Shown here in pieces: positions 53,445 through 63,998 of a DNA stretch of 64,000 nucleotides. Numbering within the stretch: position 1 is the first letter of the stretch; the number at the start of each line of letters is the position of its first letter. Source of the stretch: Saccharomyces uvarum. Lineage: Eukaryota; Ascomycota; Saccharomycetes; Saccharomycetales; Saccharomycetaceae. A model generated the notes under the pieces. The model searched no databases and was not told the DNA's origin. It saw nothing but the letters and a program-made list of their open reading frames with translations. The position numbers and the translations under genes were made by a program. The stretch spans positions 785,001 through 849,000 of the forward strand of contig OX365939.1 of NCBI GenBank assembly GCA_947243795.1. The letters run 5' to 3'.

Positions 53445-55421
53445 ATGCTAAAATTTAGCACATACAACTGTCTTAAATCGTGTATTAGGTCGCGATTACT
53501 ATACTCAACGAGCACTCAAGTAGCTAAAAAGGTAATTGGTATCGATTTGGGTACTACAAATAGTGCTGTTGCATATATCCGTGATTCAAATGATAAGAAA
53601 TCAGCCACTATAATAGAGAACGATGAAGGGCAACGAACTACACCATCGATAGTTGCCTTTGATATTAAGAGCTCACCACAGAATAAAGATCAAATGAAGA
53701 CTCTTGTTGGGATGGCAGCTAAAAGACAAAATGCAATTAATGCTGAAAACACCTTCTTTGCCACGAAGAGACTTATTGGCCGTGCATATAATGACAAGGA
53801 AGTTCAACGAGATATAAGTGTTATGCCGTATAAGATTGTTAAATCTGAATCCAATGGCCAAGCCTACCTGAGTACGTCCAATGGGCTTGTCCAATCGCCA
53901 AGCCAGATAGGATCCATACTGCTGAAGTATTTGAAACGAGTGTCAGAAGAATACTTAGGGGAAGAGGTCAAGATGGCAGTTGTTACTGTCCCAGCGTACT
54001 TTAATGATTCTCAAAGGCAAGCTACAAAGGACGCTGGAAAATTGGCTGGGCTGAATGTTTTAAGAGTTATTAATGAACCGACTGCAGCAGCTTTGAGTTT
54101 TGGGATTGATGATAAGAGAAATAGTGGGCTGATTGCGGTTTACGACTTGGGTGGCGGGACATTTGACATATCAATCTTGGACATTGAAGATGGTGTGTTT
54201 GAAGTTCGTGCTACTAATGGTGATACGCACTTGGGTGGGGAAGATTTTGATAATGTTATCGTTAACTATATCATAGATACTTTTGTTAAGGAGAATCCTG
54301 AAATCACACGTGAAGAAATTACAAAGAACAGGGAGACCATGCAGAGGTTGAAAGATGTCTCTGAGAGGGCCAAGATTGATCTATCCCATGTGAAAAAAAC
54401 CGTCATAGAACTTCCGTTTGTATATAAGAGCAAACATTTAAAGGTATCAATGACTGAGGAAGAGTTGGATAATATGACTTCGTCACTAATCGATAGGACC
54501 ATCCCACCTGTGAAGCAAGCTTTAAAAGATGCCGACATCGAGCCAGAAAACATAGACGAAGTGATACTCGTTGGTGGTATGACTCGTATGCCCAAAATCA
54601 GATCTGTTGTTAAAGGATTGTTCGGTAAATCTCCAAATTCCAGCGTTAATCCTGACGAGACGGTGGCCTTGGGTGCAGCTATCCAAGGCGGTGTTTTATC
54701 TGGCGAGATCAAAAACGTTTTGCTTTTAGATGTGACACCATTAACATTGGGAATTGAAACGTTTGGAGGAGCATTCTCGCCGTTGATACCTAGAAATACA
54801 ACAGTTCCAGTGAAAAAAACTGAGATCTTTAGTACTGGGGTTGATGGACAAACCGGGGTAGATATTAAGGTGTTCCAAGGTGAAAGAGGACTGGTACGTA
54901 ACAACAAGCTGATTGGTGATTTAAAGCTTACCGGAATCACACCTCTACCCAAGGGTATTCCCCAGATATATGTCACATTTGATATCGATGCTGATGGTAT
55001 TATCAACGTTTCTGCTGCCGAGAAAAGTAGTGGCAAAGAGCAATCTATCACCGTGATACCAAACTCTGGACTAAGCGAGCAGGAAATTGCCAAATTGATT
55101 GAAGAAGCCAATGCCAATAGGGCTCAAGACAACTTAATCAGACAAAGGTTAGAACTGATATCCAAGGCTGACATTATGATAAGCGATACTGAGAATTTGT
55201 TCAAAAGATATGAAAAACTGATTGCCAACGAAAAAGAGTACCCTAAGATTGTGGAGAATATCAAATCTGTGAGACAATCAATAAGTAAATTCAAAGCCAA
55301 CGAAAATGACATGTCGATTGACGTTAACGAAATAAAGAAAGCTACGGATGCATTACAGGGGAAAGCTCTGAAATTGTTTCAAAACGCCACGAAAAATCAG
55401 CAAAAGCAAGCAAAGAAGTAA
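53445..55421 (+). CDS. SSQ1: Mitochondrial Hsp70 for iron-sulfur cluster transfer
   Basis: Specialised matrix Hsp70 that, with Jac1 and Mge1, releases Fe-S clusters from Isu1. 658 residues (657 in S. cerevisiae). The N-terminal ~25 residues are a basic mitochondrial presequence (LKSCIRSRLLYSTSTQVAKK). Hsp70 signatures are clear: IGIDLGTTNSAVAY, VYDLGGGTFDISILDIEDG and VILVGGMTRMPKI, followed by the substrate-binding domain with LLLDVTPLTLGIETFGG. The C-terminal lid is short, as in Ssq1. The antisense frame here is the common Hsp70 shadow. Confidence 0.97.
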   Translation: MLKFSTYNCLKSCIRSRLLYSTSTQVAKKVIGIDLGTTNSAVAYIRDSNDKKSATIIENDEGQRTTPSIVAFDIKSSPQNKDQMKTLVGMAAKRQNAINAENTFFATKRLIGRAYNDKEVQRDISVMPYKIVKSESNGQAYLSTSNGLVQSPSQIGSILLKYLKRVSEEYLGEEVKMAVVTVPAYFNDSQRQATKDAGKLAGLNVLRVINEPTAAALSFGIDDKRNSGLIAVYDLGGGTFDISILDIEDGVFEVRATNGDTHLGGEDFDNVIVNYIIDTFVKENPEITREEITKNRETMQRLKDVSERAKIDLSHVKKTVIELPFVYKSKHLKVSMTEEELDNMTSSLIDRTIPPVKQALKDADIEPENIDEVILVGGMTRMPKIRSVVKGLFGKSPNSSVNPDETVALGAAIQGGVLSGEIKNVLLLDVTPLTLGIETFGGAFSPLIPRNTTVPVKKTEIFSTGVDGQTGVDIKVFQGERGLVRNNKLIGDLKLTGITPLPKGIPQIYVTFDIDADGIINVSAAEKSSGKEQSITVIPNSGLSEQEIAKLIEEANANRAQDNLIRQRLELISKADIMISDTENLFKRYEKLIANEKEYPKIVENIKSVRQSISKFKANENDMSIDVNEIKKATDALQGKALKLFQNATKNQQKQAKK

Positions 55422-55615
55422 ACCCACAAACATAGACCTGTACATAACCGTGTATACGATCTATAAATGCATTTAACTGGTGTGTCTCACTTTAAGTTTT
55501 TTTTCTTTCTTATTTTGACTTTCTTGTTTAGACAGGAGTTTATAGATTTATTATATTGTTTCTATACAAATTGAGATATGTGATAGTTCGCATGTGCGGT
55601 TTTCTTCTTTTACCC

Positions 55616-56146
55616 CTATAGTGATTTGTTCATGAATCTCCTTCTTGTGAAGGCCAACCAGAACTTGGAGGGCTGATCTTCGGAGTCTTTGTAGATTCTT
55701 TCCAACAGTCTCACTGACAACTCTTGACGGAATTGTTGGATGTAAGTCTTTAGAAGGTCCATTGAGTTATGGTCCTGTACTGGCACTTGGTAAACGTTAT
55801 TTAGGGGAAAACCGGGGGTGCCAGGTAGTGTGAAATTATCTAAGGCCACGTTAGTCAACACCTTCACAGCCTCGCTATGGGAAGTTGCTATTTTTAAATG
55901 GGCTAAGCAATCGTTAATGAAAAGGATTCCATAGATGAGCACTCTGTCGGCAGGAGATTTGATTTCGAAATTCTTGAAGAAGGAATTGGCGCGGAACAAG
56001 TCCAAACACTCATCAATAATATCATAGTCGGAATTGCTGGGGTATGCTGGTCCTCTGAACTTAGTGTTTAAGGGCAGAAGCACAAAGTTTCCTACCATGC
56101 GGTCATTTTGAGGATCTACAGGGAAAGTCGAGTGATAGGCAGGCAT
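55616..56146 (-). CDS. ARC18: Arp2/3 complex subunit ARPC3
   Basis: Subunit of the Arp2/3 complex nucleating branched actin at cortical patches. 176 residues (178 in S. cerevisiae). The family start MPAYHSTFPVDPQNDRMVGN is clear. Conserved central segments (DYDIIDECLDLFRANSFFKN, then SPADRVLIYGILFINDCL) and the end FWLAFTRRRFMNKSL are present. The start CAT is at 56144-56146 and the stop TAG at 55616-55618. It converges on SSQ1 and diverges from ROM2. The gene is intact. Confidence 0.97.
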   Translation of the reverse strand: MPAYHSTFPVDPQNDRMVGNFVLLPLNTKFRGPAYPSNSDYDIIDECLDLFRANSFFKNFEIKSPADRVLIYGILFINDCLAHLKIATSHSEAVKVLTNVALDNFTLPGTPGFPLNNVYQVPVQDHNSMDLLKTYIQQFRQELSVRLLERIYKDSEDQPSKFWLAFTRRRFMNKSL

Positions 56147-56632
56147 CTGTTAGTGTTCTGAGAGGAATAGGTAGAGAAGTTAGCTTGGCGCACTGGCAAT
56201 GGCAATGGGTATCCATTGTTGAAGCCATTGCATTATGTATTGGATATTCACTAAACAGTATTTCACTGCCATGCCGGCAAAGGGAGGCCGGATAGGGGTT
56301 CGTGGTGGATGATCCGATCCGCACAGCGGCCGAGTGAGACTGAGAGAGAATGATAGTGAAAACAACGGTTTGAAGACCGAGATTGTGGGCCTTGGGAGGA
56401 GGTCTTGAAGAGAGTATTATGGCCAGTGAGCATCTGCAGTGTTGATTTGGTAAAAGCGTCGAGTTGAACAGGTTTTCTGGTGCGTTTTTTGCTGTTTTTT
56501 TAGCTGTTTTTTCATTTTTTATTTGTGGCTATTAATATATTCATTCGCTCTGTTGGTATAATCGATTACAGCCCTTTGTAATTTCTGAGTGTATTAGACG
56601 GTACTAGATATATCATTCCTCTTTTTGCGATT
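56147..56632. other. Divergent ARC18-ROM2 promoter region
   Basis: 486 bases; a G+C-rich patch (about 56265-56340) and several T-runs near 56485-56520. No named site or gene is seen. Confidence 0.6.
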
Positions 56633-59600
56633 ATGAGCGAAGCAAACGTTGACAGCATAAAGGACAGAAATGACATTTACTCTCAAATATTCGGTGTAGA
56701 GAGGAGGCCAGACTCGTTTGTATCTTTTGATGACGATTCGCATGGCGACATAAGCCCTCAGGTGTTGCCCAATCGAATTGAAGATATCGAAAACCTGAGT
56801 GTTCTTATTTCTGAGGACATTGCCAACGACATCATTATAGCCAAACAGAAGAGACATTCTGCTTCTCAGCCTGTAATTAATGATCCTATTGTAACTAGTG
56901 CCGATATGAAGGGGAAAAAATCCAACTCGAATTATATTCTAACACAACAAACAACTATTAAGGATGTCCCAGATACACAAAGTCTATCGAGTGCTGACAA
57001 TACACCTATTAGTAGCCCGAAAAAAGCGAGGGACCCTCCAGCTTCCCCTCCCATTATCCATGCTAAATCAATGTCTCATATATATTTAACAAGTAATAAT
57101 GCCAGTAGACAGGCCAAAAACCACAGTGACCATCCTTTGCCTCCAATGTCTCCAAGAAACGAAGTCTACCAGAAAAATAAAAGTAGCTCGGCCTTTGTAC
57201 CCAAGAGGAAACCTTCACTCCCGCAACTAGCACTTGCTGGTCTTAAGAAGCAAACCAGTTTTTCAAATGGAAGTGGTTCGACTACCCCTACACAGTCAAG
57301 GAAATCGCCTTTGCAAGGCTTTAGTTTCTTTTCTAGGCCAAGTTCTAAAGACATGCACGAACAACAACTACATCAGCAGCAGCAGCATATTCAGCATAAT
57401 AATAATATTAATAATAATTACAATAACAACAATAATACTAATCATAATGGTACCCATCATCAAGTGGGCAATAACAATAATAACTACCCACAACATTCAC
57501 ATTCACTTTCATCTAGATCGATGTCATTAAACTCTTCTACTCTCAAAAATATTGCATCATCTTTTCAGTCGAAATCTTCCAACGGTAGAAAAGTCCCTCA
57601 AAAATATGAAATGTCTTCCAACCCATTCTCAGATTCTCTCCACTACCATCACACTTCAAACAGTCATAATAACCTCAATAATGGTCACGGTTCCATGAAG
57701 TCCTCAAACACTATGAGTGGATCGTCTGCTATTGGTTTGGGTCTCAAAACGAGAGTTTCTTCGGCTTCACTGGCTTCGAAGCGCTACACTTCGGTTTCAG
57801 GAACTTCCTTAGCATCCCCACATAGAAGCAGCATGACACCTCTGTCATTATCCAGACCTGTAATGAGCGCTTCTACAAAGAGACCCCAGGTCTATCCAGC
57901 CTTACTGTCAAGAGTCGCCTCTAAATTCAAAAGTTCCATACAACTCGGAGAGCATAAAAAGGATGGGTTGGTTTACCGTGACGCATTTACAGGTCTGCAA
58001 GCAGTCGATGTAATTTGTGCTATCATTAGAACTTCCGACAGAAATCTAGCTTTATTATTTGGTAGATCACTAGATGCTCAAAAACTGTTTCATGATGTGG
58101 TATATGAACACAGATTAAGAGATTCTCCCCACGAAGTTTACGAATTTACAGACAACTCAAGGTTCACAGGGACAGGTTCCACAAATGCTCATGATCCGCT
58201 GATGCTGCTACCAAATTCATCTTCTTTCAATTCAGGGAACCAACCTTATCAAAGTTCTGGCATGGTTCCATCAAGTTCTGCTTCTTCTTTAAGTAGTGAG
58301 CAGGCAACTTTGACAGGTTCAAGACTGCACATGAATAGTTCACTATCTCAACATAAAAATCCATCAGCGATTCATAATGTCAATGGTGTCTTCACATTAC
58401 TGGCAGAATGTTATTCTCCCACGTGTACAAGAGACGCTCTGTGTTATTCTATTTCATGTCCAAGGCGTCTTGAACAACAAGCAAGATTGAATTTGAAACC
58501 AAATGGTGGCCTAAAGCGTAATATCTCAATGGCTTTAGATGATGATGATGAAGAAAAACCATCTTGGACCAGTTCTGTATCCAAAGAGGATTGGGAAAAC
58601 TTACCCAAGAAGGAAATCAAAAGACAAGAAGCCATCTATGAAGTTTATATCACAGAGAAGAACTTTGTCAAATCATTAGAAATCACAAGAGACACCTTTA
58701 TGAAAAATTTGGCTGAAACCAATATAATTTCTGCAGATATAAGGAAAAATTTTATCAAACACGTCTTTGCTCATATAAATGATATTTACTCAGTGAATAG
58801 ACGATTTTTAAAGGCCTTGACAGATAGACAAAAAAGTGCACCAGTGGTGAGAGGTATTGGTGACATTGTCCTAAGATTTATTCCATTTTTTGAGCCATTT
58901 GTTTCATACGTTGCTTCAAGACCGTATGCCAAATACTTGATTGAAACACAAAGATCGGTCAATCCTTACTTTGCCAGATTTGATGACGATATGATGAGTT
59001 CGTCCTTGAGACATGGTATCGACTCGTTTTTATCTCAAGGTGTTTCGAGACCGGGTAGATATATGTTATTGGTTAAGGAAATCATGAAATCTACTGACCC
59101 AGAGAAGGACAAGGGAGATTATGAGGACTTAAGTAAAGCCATGGATGCGCTGAGAGATTTCATGAAGAGAATTGACCAGGCAAGTGGTGCAGCACAGGAT
59201 AGGCATGATGTAAAATTATTGAAACAAAAAATTCTCTTCAAAAATGAATATGTTAATTTAGGGTTGAATGATGAAAAGAGGAAAATCAAACATGAAGGGA
59301 TACTATCAAGAAAGGAACTGTCGAAGTCAGACGGTGTTATTGGTGATATTCAATTTTACCTACTAGATAATATGCTTTTATTCTTAAAGGCTAAAGCCGT
59401 AAATAAATGGCACCAACACAAGGTTTTCCAAAGGCCTATCCCATTGCCACTGTTATTTGCATGCCCGGGCGAAGATATGCCTGCGTTAAGGAAATATATT
59501 GGAGACCATCCTGATTGTTCTGGAACGGTGATCCTACCGGAATATAACGCAAATAACCCTAAGAACGCAATAACTTTCCTGTACTATGGTGCCAAGCAAA

Positions 59601-60712
59601 GGTACCAAGTCACACTATATGCTGCACAGTATGCTGGATTACAAACGCTTTTGGAAAAAATTAAACAGGAGCAGGCATCTATTATAAGTACGACCGAAAT
59701 GTTCAATGTGACGAAAATGAGTGATAGATTCTTCGATTACACTAACAAGATTAATAGTGTTACTTCCTGTGATGGTGGTAGAAAATTGTTAATTGCGACT
59801 AATTCTGGGTTATATATGAGCAATATTAAAAGACAGCAGAATAAAGATCATAGACATAAAAGCTCTGCATTTTTTTCAACCCCAATTCAATTAGTGCAAA
59901 GAAATAACATTACCCAAATTGCAGTGTTGGAAGAATTCAAATCAATTATTCTATTGATTGATAAAAAATTATACAGTTGTCCGTTGTCATTGATTGAAGC
60001 AGAAGGTAATGGGACATCCTTTTTCAAAAAGCATCATAAGGAGTTGATTAATCATGTGGGGTTCTTCGCAGAGGGCGACTGTAACGGTAAAAGATTAATC
60101 GTTACTGCGCACAGTTCGTCGCATTCGATTAAATATTTCGAGCACGAACATCCATTATTAGCTGAGAAAAATGGTGGTGGGAGCGGTAATAAGAAAAGTC
60201 TCCGGAAGAAAATTACCGAGGTAACTTTTGATTCTGAACCAGTTTCCATCTCATTCTTGAAGGCCAACTTATGTATTGGTTGCAAGAAGGGTTTCCAAAT
60301 TGTCAGCATTTCGCAGAATGCTCACGAATCCCTGTTAGATCCCGCCGATACATCCTTAGAGTTTGCGCTAAGAGATACTTTGAAACCAATGGCGATTTAC
60401 CGTGTGGGGAACATGTTTTTGTTGTGTTATACAGAATTTGCCTTTTTCGTCAATAACCAAGGTTGGCGAAAGAAAGAATCGCATATCATACACTGGGAGG
60501 GCGAACCTCAGAAATTCGCCATTTGGTACCCCTACATCCTCGCATTCGACAGTAGTTTCATTGAGATCCGAAAGATCGAGACTGGCGAGTTGGTCCGTTG
60601 TGTCCTTGCCGATAAGATCCGCCTTCTGCAAACCAGCACCCAAGAAATTTTGTATTGTTATGAGGACTATCGAGGATACGATACTGTTGCGTCATTAGAC
60701 TTCTGGGGTTAA
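56633..60712 (+). CDS. ROM2: Rho1 guanine-nucleotide exchange factor
   Basis: Activates the Rho1 GTPase at the cell surface for wall-integrity signalling (sensors Wsc1/Mid2), with Rho1 in turn activating Fks1, encoded at the start of this window. 1359 residues (1356 in S. cerevisiae). Order: low-complexity N-terminus with a Gln/His/Asn-rich tract (about residues 240-290), DEP domain near 440-510, RhoGEF (DH) about 666-855 (EAIYEVYITEKNFVKSLE), PH about 880-1010, and CNH about 1045-1340. The start is the first ATG. The Asn/His/Gln tract is likely to vary in length between strains. Confidence 0.96.
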   Translation: MSEANVDSIKDRNDIYSQIFGVERRPDSFVSFDDDSHGDISPQVLPNRIEDIENLSVLISEDIANDIIIAKQKRHSASQPVINDPIVTSADMKGKKSNSNYILTQQTTIKDVPDTQSLSSADNTPISSPKKARDPPASPPIIHAKSMSHIYLTSNNASRQAKNHSDHPLPPMSPRNEVYQKNKSSSAFVPKRKPSLPQLALAGLKKQTSFSNGSGSTTPTQSRKSPLQGFSFFSRPSSKDMHEQQLHQQQQHIQHNNNINNNYNNNNNTNHNGTHHQVGNNNNNYPQHSHSLSSRSMSLNSSTLKNIASSFQSKSSNGRKVPQKYEMSSNPFSDSLHYHHTSNSHNNLNNGHGSMKSSNTMSGSSAIGLGLKTRVSSASLASKRYTSVSGTSLASPHRSSMTPLSLSRPVMSASTKRPQVYPALLSRVASKFKSSIQLGEHKKDGLVYRDAFTGLQAVDVICAIIRTSDRNLALLFGRSLDAQKLFHDVVYEHRLRDSPHEVYEFTDNSRFTGTGSTNAHDPLMLLPNSSSFNSGNQPYQSSGMVPSSSASSLSSEQATLTGSRLHMNSSLSQHKNPSAIHNVNGVFTLLAECYSPTCTRDALCYSISCPRRLEQQARLNLKPNGGLKRNISMALDDDDEEKPSWTSSVSKEDWENLPKKEIKRQEAIYEVYITEKNFVKSLEITRDTFMKNLAETNIISADIRKNFIKHVFAHINDIYSVNRRFLKALTDRQKSAPVVRGIGDIVLRFIPFFEPFVSYVASRPYAKYLIETQRSVNPYFARFDDDMMSSSLRHGIDSFLSQGVSRPGRYMLLVKEIMKSTDPEKDKGDYEDLSKAMDALRDFMKRIDQASGAAQDRHDVKLLKQKILFKNEYVNLGLNDEKRKIKHEGILSRKELSKSDGVIGDIQFYLLDNMLLFLKAKAVNKWHQHKVFQRPIPLPLLFACPGEDMPALRKYIGDHPDCSGTVILPEYNANNPKNAITFLYYGAKQRYQVTLYAAQYAGLQTLLEKIKQEQASIISTTEMFNVTKMSDRFFDYTNKINSVTSCDGGRKLLIATNSGLYMSNIKRQQNKDHRHKSSAFFSTPIQLVQRNNITQIAVLEEFKSIILLIDKKLYSCPLSLIEAEGNGTSFFKKHHKELINHVGFFAEGDCNGKRLIVTAHSSSHSIKYFEHEHPLLAEKNGGGSGNKKSLRKKITEVTFDSEPVSISFLKANLCIGCKKGFQIVSISQNAHESLLDPADTSLEFALRDTLKPMAIYRVGNMFLLCYTEFAFFVNNQGWRKKESHIIHWEGEPQKFAIWYPYILAFDSSFIEIRKIETGELVRCVLADKIRLLQTSTQEILYCYEDYRGYDTVASLDFWG

Positions 60713-60815
60713 GGTGACACCGTACATAGACTTTTATCCTTCACTATCTCTAGAACATAGTATGCATAACTAGAGACTTGAAAGAAGAAAAAAACCACTA
60801 AATAATATTAATGAT

Positions 60816-60816
<1 letters not shown>

Positions 60817-60851
<35 letters not shown>
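60817..60851. repeat. (AAC)n microsatellite
   Basis: About 11.7 AAC units in the ROM2 3' flank. Confidence 0.9.
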
Positions 60852-60852
<1 letters not shown>

Positions 60853-61051
60853 GTAATAATATAATATTAGTATTAATATTTTACAATATCAATAAACTGA
60901 CATTAATTAATGACGCGATGAAAAAAACGCGAAATTGTATTTTTTTCTAAAAGCTTCGAACTTTTTTCATTTTCGTCCACAAAGTGAAAAATTTTCCGAA
61001 AATTTTCCAAATTTAATAAACAAAAGGTTGATTTTACGCATTTGGCTTGTC

Positions 61052-61072
61052 TTTTTTTTTTTTTTTTTTTTT
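61052..61072 (+). repeat. Poly-T tract
   Basis: Twenty-one T about 230 bases upstream of ELO3; long poly(dA:dT) tracts in yeast promoters exclude nucleosomes. Confidence 0.9.
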
Positions 61073-61300
61073 CCACTGCTACTTGTTAGATAATGATATA
61101 AATTATTTCATCTGGAGTTCTTTTATTTATTGTTTATCTTTCTTTGAGGTTTTACCCCAGTTAGATTCTACATATTTTCTGCACATCTGGTGTTGTATTT
61201 AGCGGCCATTAATTGATTTTTGACAGCTCTTCACTCGCTTCAAGTATCCGATAGTTTATTTAGTTGGCTTTTTCTTTTTGTTGACGAAGAATAAACAGTT

Positions 61301-62338
61301 ATGAATACTACCACATCTGCTGTTGCAGCCGCTGCTGCCGGCCAGTTCCAGGCTTTGAACTCTTCCTCATTGGATTTCTTAAAGTTTCATATTCCTTCCA
61401 TCGAAAATCCATTCGGTATTGAATTGTGGCCGATCTTCTCCAAGGTTTTCGAATACTTCAGTGGCTATCCAGCCGAACAGTTTGAGTTCATTTATAACAA
61501 GACCTTCTTGGCTAACGGGTACCATGCTATCGGAATTATCATCGTCTATTACATCGTTATCTTTGGTGGTCAAGCTATCTTACGCACTTTGAATGCTTCC
61601 CCAATGAAGTTCAAATTGTTGTTTGAAATGCATAACCTGTTTTTGACATCCATTTCATTGGTCTTCTGGTTGCTATTGTTAGAGCAATTGATTCCTATGG
61701 TGTACCACCATGGTCTGTTCTGGTCCATCTGTTCCGAAAAGGCCTTCGCACCAAAATTGGTTACTATCTACTATTTGAACTATTTGACTAAATACTTGGA
61801 ATTGGTTGACACTGTATTTTTAATTTTGAAAAGAAAGAAGCTATTGTTTCTACACACTTACCACCATGGTGCCACCGCTTTGTTATGTTACACTCAATTG
61901 ATGGGTCGTACTTCCGTTGAATGGGTTCCAATTCTATTAAACTTGGGTGTTCATGTTATCATGTACTGGTACTACTTCTTAAGTTCATGTGGTATTAGAG
62001 TTTGGTGGAAACAATGGGTAACCAGATTCCAAATCATTCAATTTTTGATTGACTTGGTCTTTGTTTACTTTGCTACTTACACATTCTATGCACACAAGTA
62101 CTTTAGTGGCATCTTACCAAACAAGGGTACCTGTTATGGTACACAGGAGGCTGCTGCTTGTGGTTATTTGATCTTAACATCTTATTTGCTCTTATTTATC
62201 TCCTTCTACATTCAATCTTACAAGAGAAGCGGCAAAAAGACTACTAAGAAAGAATCCGAAGTTTCTGGTTCCGTCGGATCCGGTTCTTCTACTGGTGTCA
62301 AGACTTCTAACACCAAGGTCTCTTCCAGAAAAGCATAA
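61301..62338 (+). CDS. ELO3: Very-long-chain fatty acid elongase (C26)
   Basis: ER elongase (also SUR4) making C24-C26 acyl chains for sphingolipids; functionally linked to ORM2, also in this window. 345 residues, as in S. cerevisiae. About seven membrane segments are visible, with the ELO family histidine box [16 protein letters not shown] (about residues 186-201). [23 protein letters not shown] before it and [14 protein letters not shown] after it are also family hallmarks. The C-terminus is basic (GKKTTKKE, then SSRKA), including the Lys/Arg-rich ER-retention-like tail. Codon bias is high. The start is the first ATG. Confidence 0.97.
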   Translation: MNTTTSAVAAAAAGQFQALNSSSLDFLKFHIPSIENPFGIELWPIFSKVFEYFSGYPAEQFEFIYNKTFLANGYHAIGIIIVYYIVIFGGQAILRTLNASPMKFKLLFEMHNLFLTSISLVFWLLLLEQLIPMVYHHGLFWSICSEKAFAPKLVTIYYLNYLTKYLELVDTVFLILKRKKLLFLHTYHHGATALLCYTQLMGRTSVEWVPILLNLGVHVIMYWYYFLSSCGIRVWWKQWVTRFQIIQFLIDLVFVYFATYTFYAHKYFSGILPNKGTCYGTQEAAACGYLILTSYLLLFISFYIQSYKRSGKKTTKKESEVSGSVGSGSSTGVKTSNTKVSSRKA

Positions 62339-62579
62339 ACAAAAAGCAAGAATCTTTGAATAAAAAGAAAGGAAGATTTTTAAATATAAGCAATTTCTTT
62401 ATATTAAATATGTACGATAAATGAAATCATTATTATAGAAAATGATAGATAATTGATTTGAATTCTTTTTCTTTCGGTAGACACATGCGGTGAAAAGTAG
62501 TAATACATTACAATTATAAAATAAATTTATACAACGGGTGAAATATAAACATATACGGAACACGCTCCCTCCATTCCTC

Positions 62580-63998
62580 CTACGGAATATATTGGCTTGC
62601 AGTTTGCAAAGTGTCTAAATCGTAGTCCACTTTACTGGCCACGAATTGATCATTAAATAATTTGATCTTAATAATCTCTTGAGTCAAATCAGGATGTACT
62701 CTTGGAATGAAGTCGTTCAAAAATGAGTATTCTTCCCTAATGGATGAAGAGGACTGACATTGCATCATCTTGAATAAAATTCTAATTATTGGCCCAGCGT
62801 CGTTATCCAAGAATTGATCCCAAAATGCACTACATACAGGAACGTGTATGTCTAGTAACTCCTCGATGAAGTTCATTGGTTGCTCTAACTCACCTAATAT
62901 AGAGTCTTCAGTTATAATTCTTTTTTTGAAACGACCATTATCTCTAACGAAACTACTTTGCTCACAATATGATCTATATGATATAGGTACAATGGAATTC
63001 ACCGTACTCAAGTATTCGTATAAATCTTCTTGGATGGTTTGCAAAAAGATTGCGTCTATTTCGTTCGAGATGGTGGAGTCTGATAACTGATGAGTATCAT
63101 TGAGAGAATTGAATGACAAGTTGTTGTTATTATCGTGTGATTGTTGTGCGGGTGAGGCTGAGCTTCGTCCACTATTAGACTCTATATTTATTCTTGATGC
63201 TGGTGTATTTGAACTTGAAACGTTGTTGTTGTCGCTATTGTGATTGTTCATGTGGTTGTTATTAGGGGGGTTATTATCGTTATTCACATTACCTATTGTT
63301 TGCAAATTCAAAAATCTTTTCAACAAAGTGAAAATTAGTGTGGAAAGTTTGTCTACTATCTCAGAAAGTGAAATTGTGTGGAAAGAATACTCCAGAACTT
63401 CTCTTTCAAATAAAATTGCGGGGCACAAAAACATCGCTAAAAGATTCATGTCATCTGAAAACAGAATTGTTTTGAACTCTTGAATCTTTGACAAAAATGC
63501 TTCAAATGGTGCAATCAACCTTTGAAATTGTAGAGTACTCAAAGTGGATAATAAGTGTTTTTCAATAGACATAATGGCAAACAAAACGTATGTGAAATTC
63601 AAGTTTTTAGAAGAGGCAAAGAACTCTAGTATTCTATCGATGGAATTCAAAGTGGTTAGTAAATAGTCTATTATTTGGAAATCGATTTCGTTGAATTTAT
63701 CAATTTGAATGGTAGATTGGTATTCTTCTATTATAGGACGTAAATTCAAGAAGTTCTGTAATGAAATGGTGGCGGTAGAATAACGAGACACGTTGAATCT
63801 ATGACATTTAAATTCAAATCCAAATTTCCCACATAGTGAGCGGAATTTGTCTAGTTGCCACGGATTTGACTGTAAATCATCTAGGAAAGAATTGATTTTC
63901 GAGAAAATTGTGTTTGAAATGTCTATATTCGATAAATCGATCAATGAGTCTAGAAGATTCAGCGGTTCCTTGGTAGATGAAGGTACCGGATATTTAAT
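62580..63998 (-). CDS. VID22: Vid22-type BED/hAT-derived protein, 3' part (5' truncated by window edge)
   Basis: C-terminal 472 codons of a protein that is about 900 residues in S. cerevisiae; the frame stays open to the right window edge. Vid22, paralogue of Env11, acts with Tbf1 in chromatin and DNA maintenance and was first linked to FBPase degradation. Its family has an N-terminal BED zinc finger (outside the window) and a hAT-transposase-derived body. The end shows the hAT dimerisation-type pattern MQCQSSSSIREEYSFLNDFI. An Asn-rich spacer lies in the middle (around 63110-63300). Confidence 0.9.
   Translation of the reverse strand: MKYPVPSSTKEPLNLLDSLIDLSNIDISNTIFSKINSFLDDLQSNPWQLDKFRSLCGKFGFEFKCHRFNVSRYSTATISLQNFLNLRPIIEEYQSTIQIDKFNEIDFQIIDYLLTTLNSIDRILEFFASSKNLNFTYVLFAIMSIEKHLLSTLSTLQFQRLIAPFEAFLSKIQEFKTILFSDDMNLLAMFLCPAILFEREVLEYSFHTISLSEIVDKLSTLIFTLLKRFLNLQTIGNVNNDNNPPNNNHMNNHNSDNNNVSSSNTPASRINIESNSGRSSASPAQQSHDNNNNLSFNSLNDTHQLSDSTISNEIDAIFLQTIQEDLYEYLSTVNSIVPISYRSYCEQSSFVRDNGRFKKRIITEDSILGELEQPMNFIEELLDIHVPVCSAFWDQFLDNDAGPIIRILFKMMQCQSSSSIREEYSFLNDFIPRVHPDLTQEIIKIKLFNDQFVASKVDYDLDTLQTASQYIP

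Larger units (their letters stand above)
60713..61300. other. ROM2-ELO3 intergenic region
   Basis: 588 bases with an (AAC)n array (60817-60851), a 21-base poly-T tract (61052-61072) and a direct repeat AAAATTTTCCGAAAATTTTCC region near 60989-61009. No gene is seen. Confidence 0.6.

Noticed and set aside
54266-55117. A 283-codon frame antisense to SSQ1
   Set aside because: Hsp70 genes commonly give long antisense frames from codon periodicity; not evidence of a gene.
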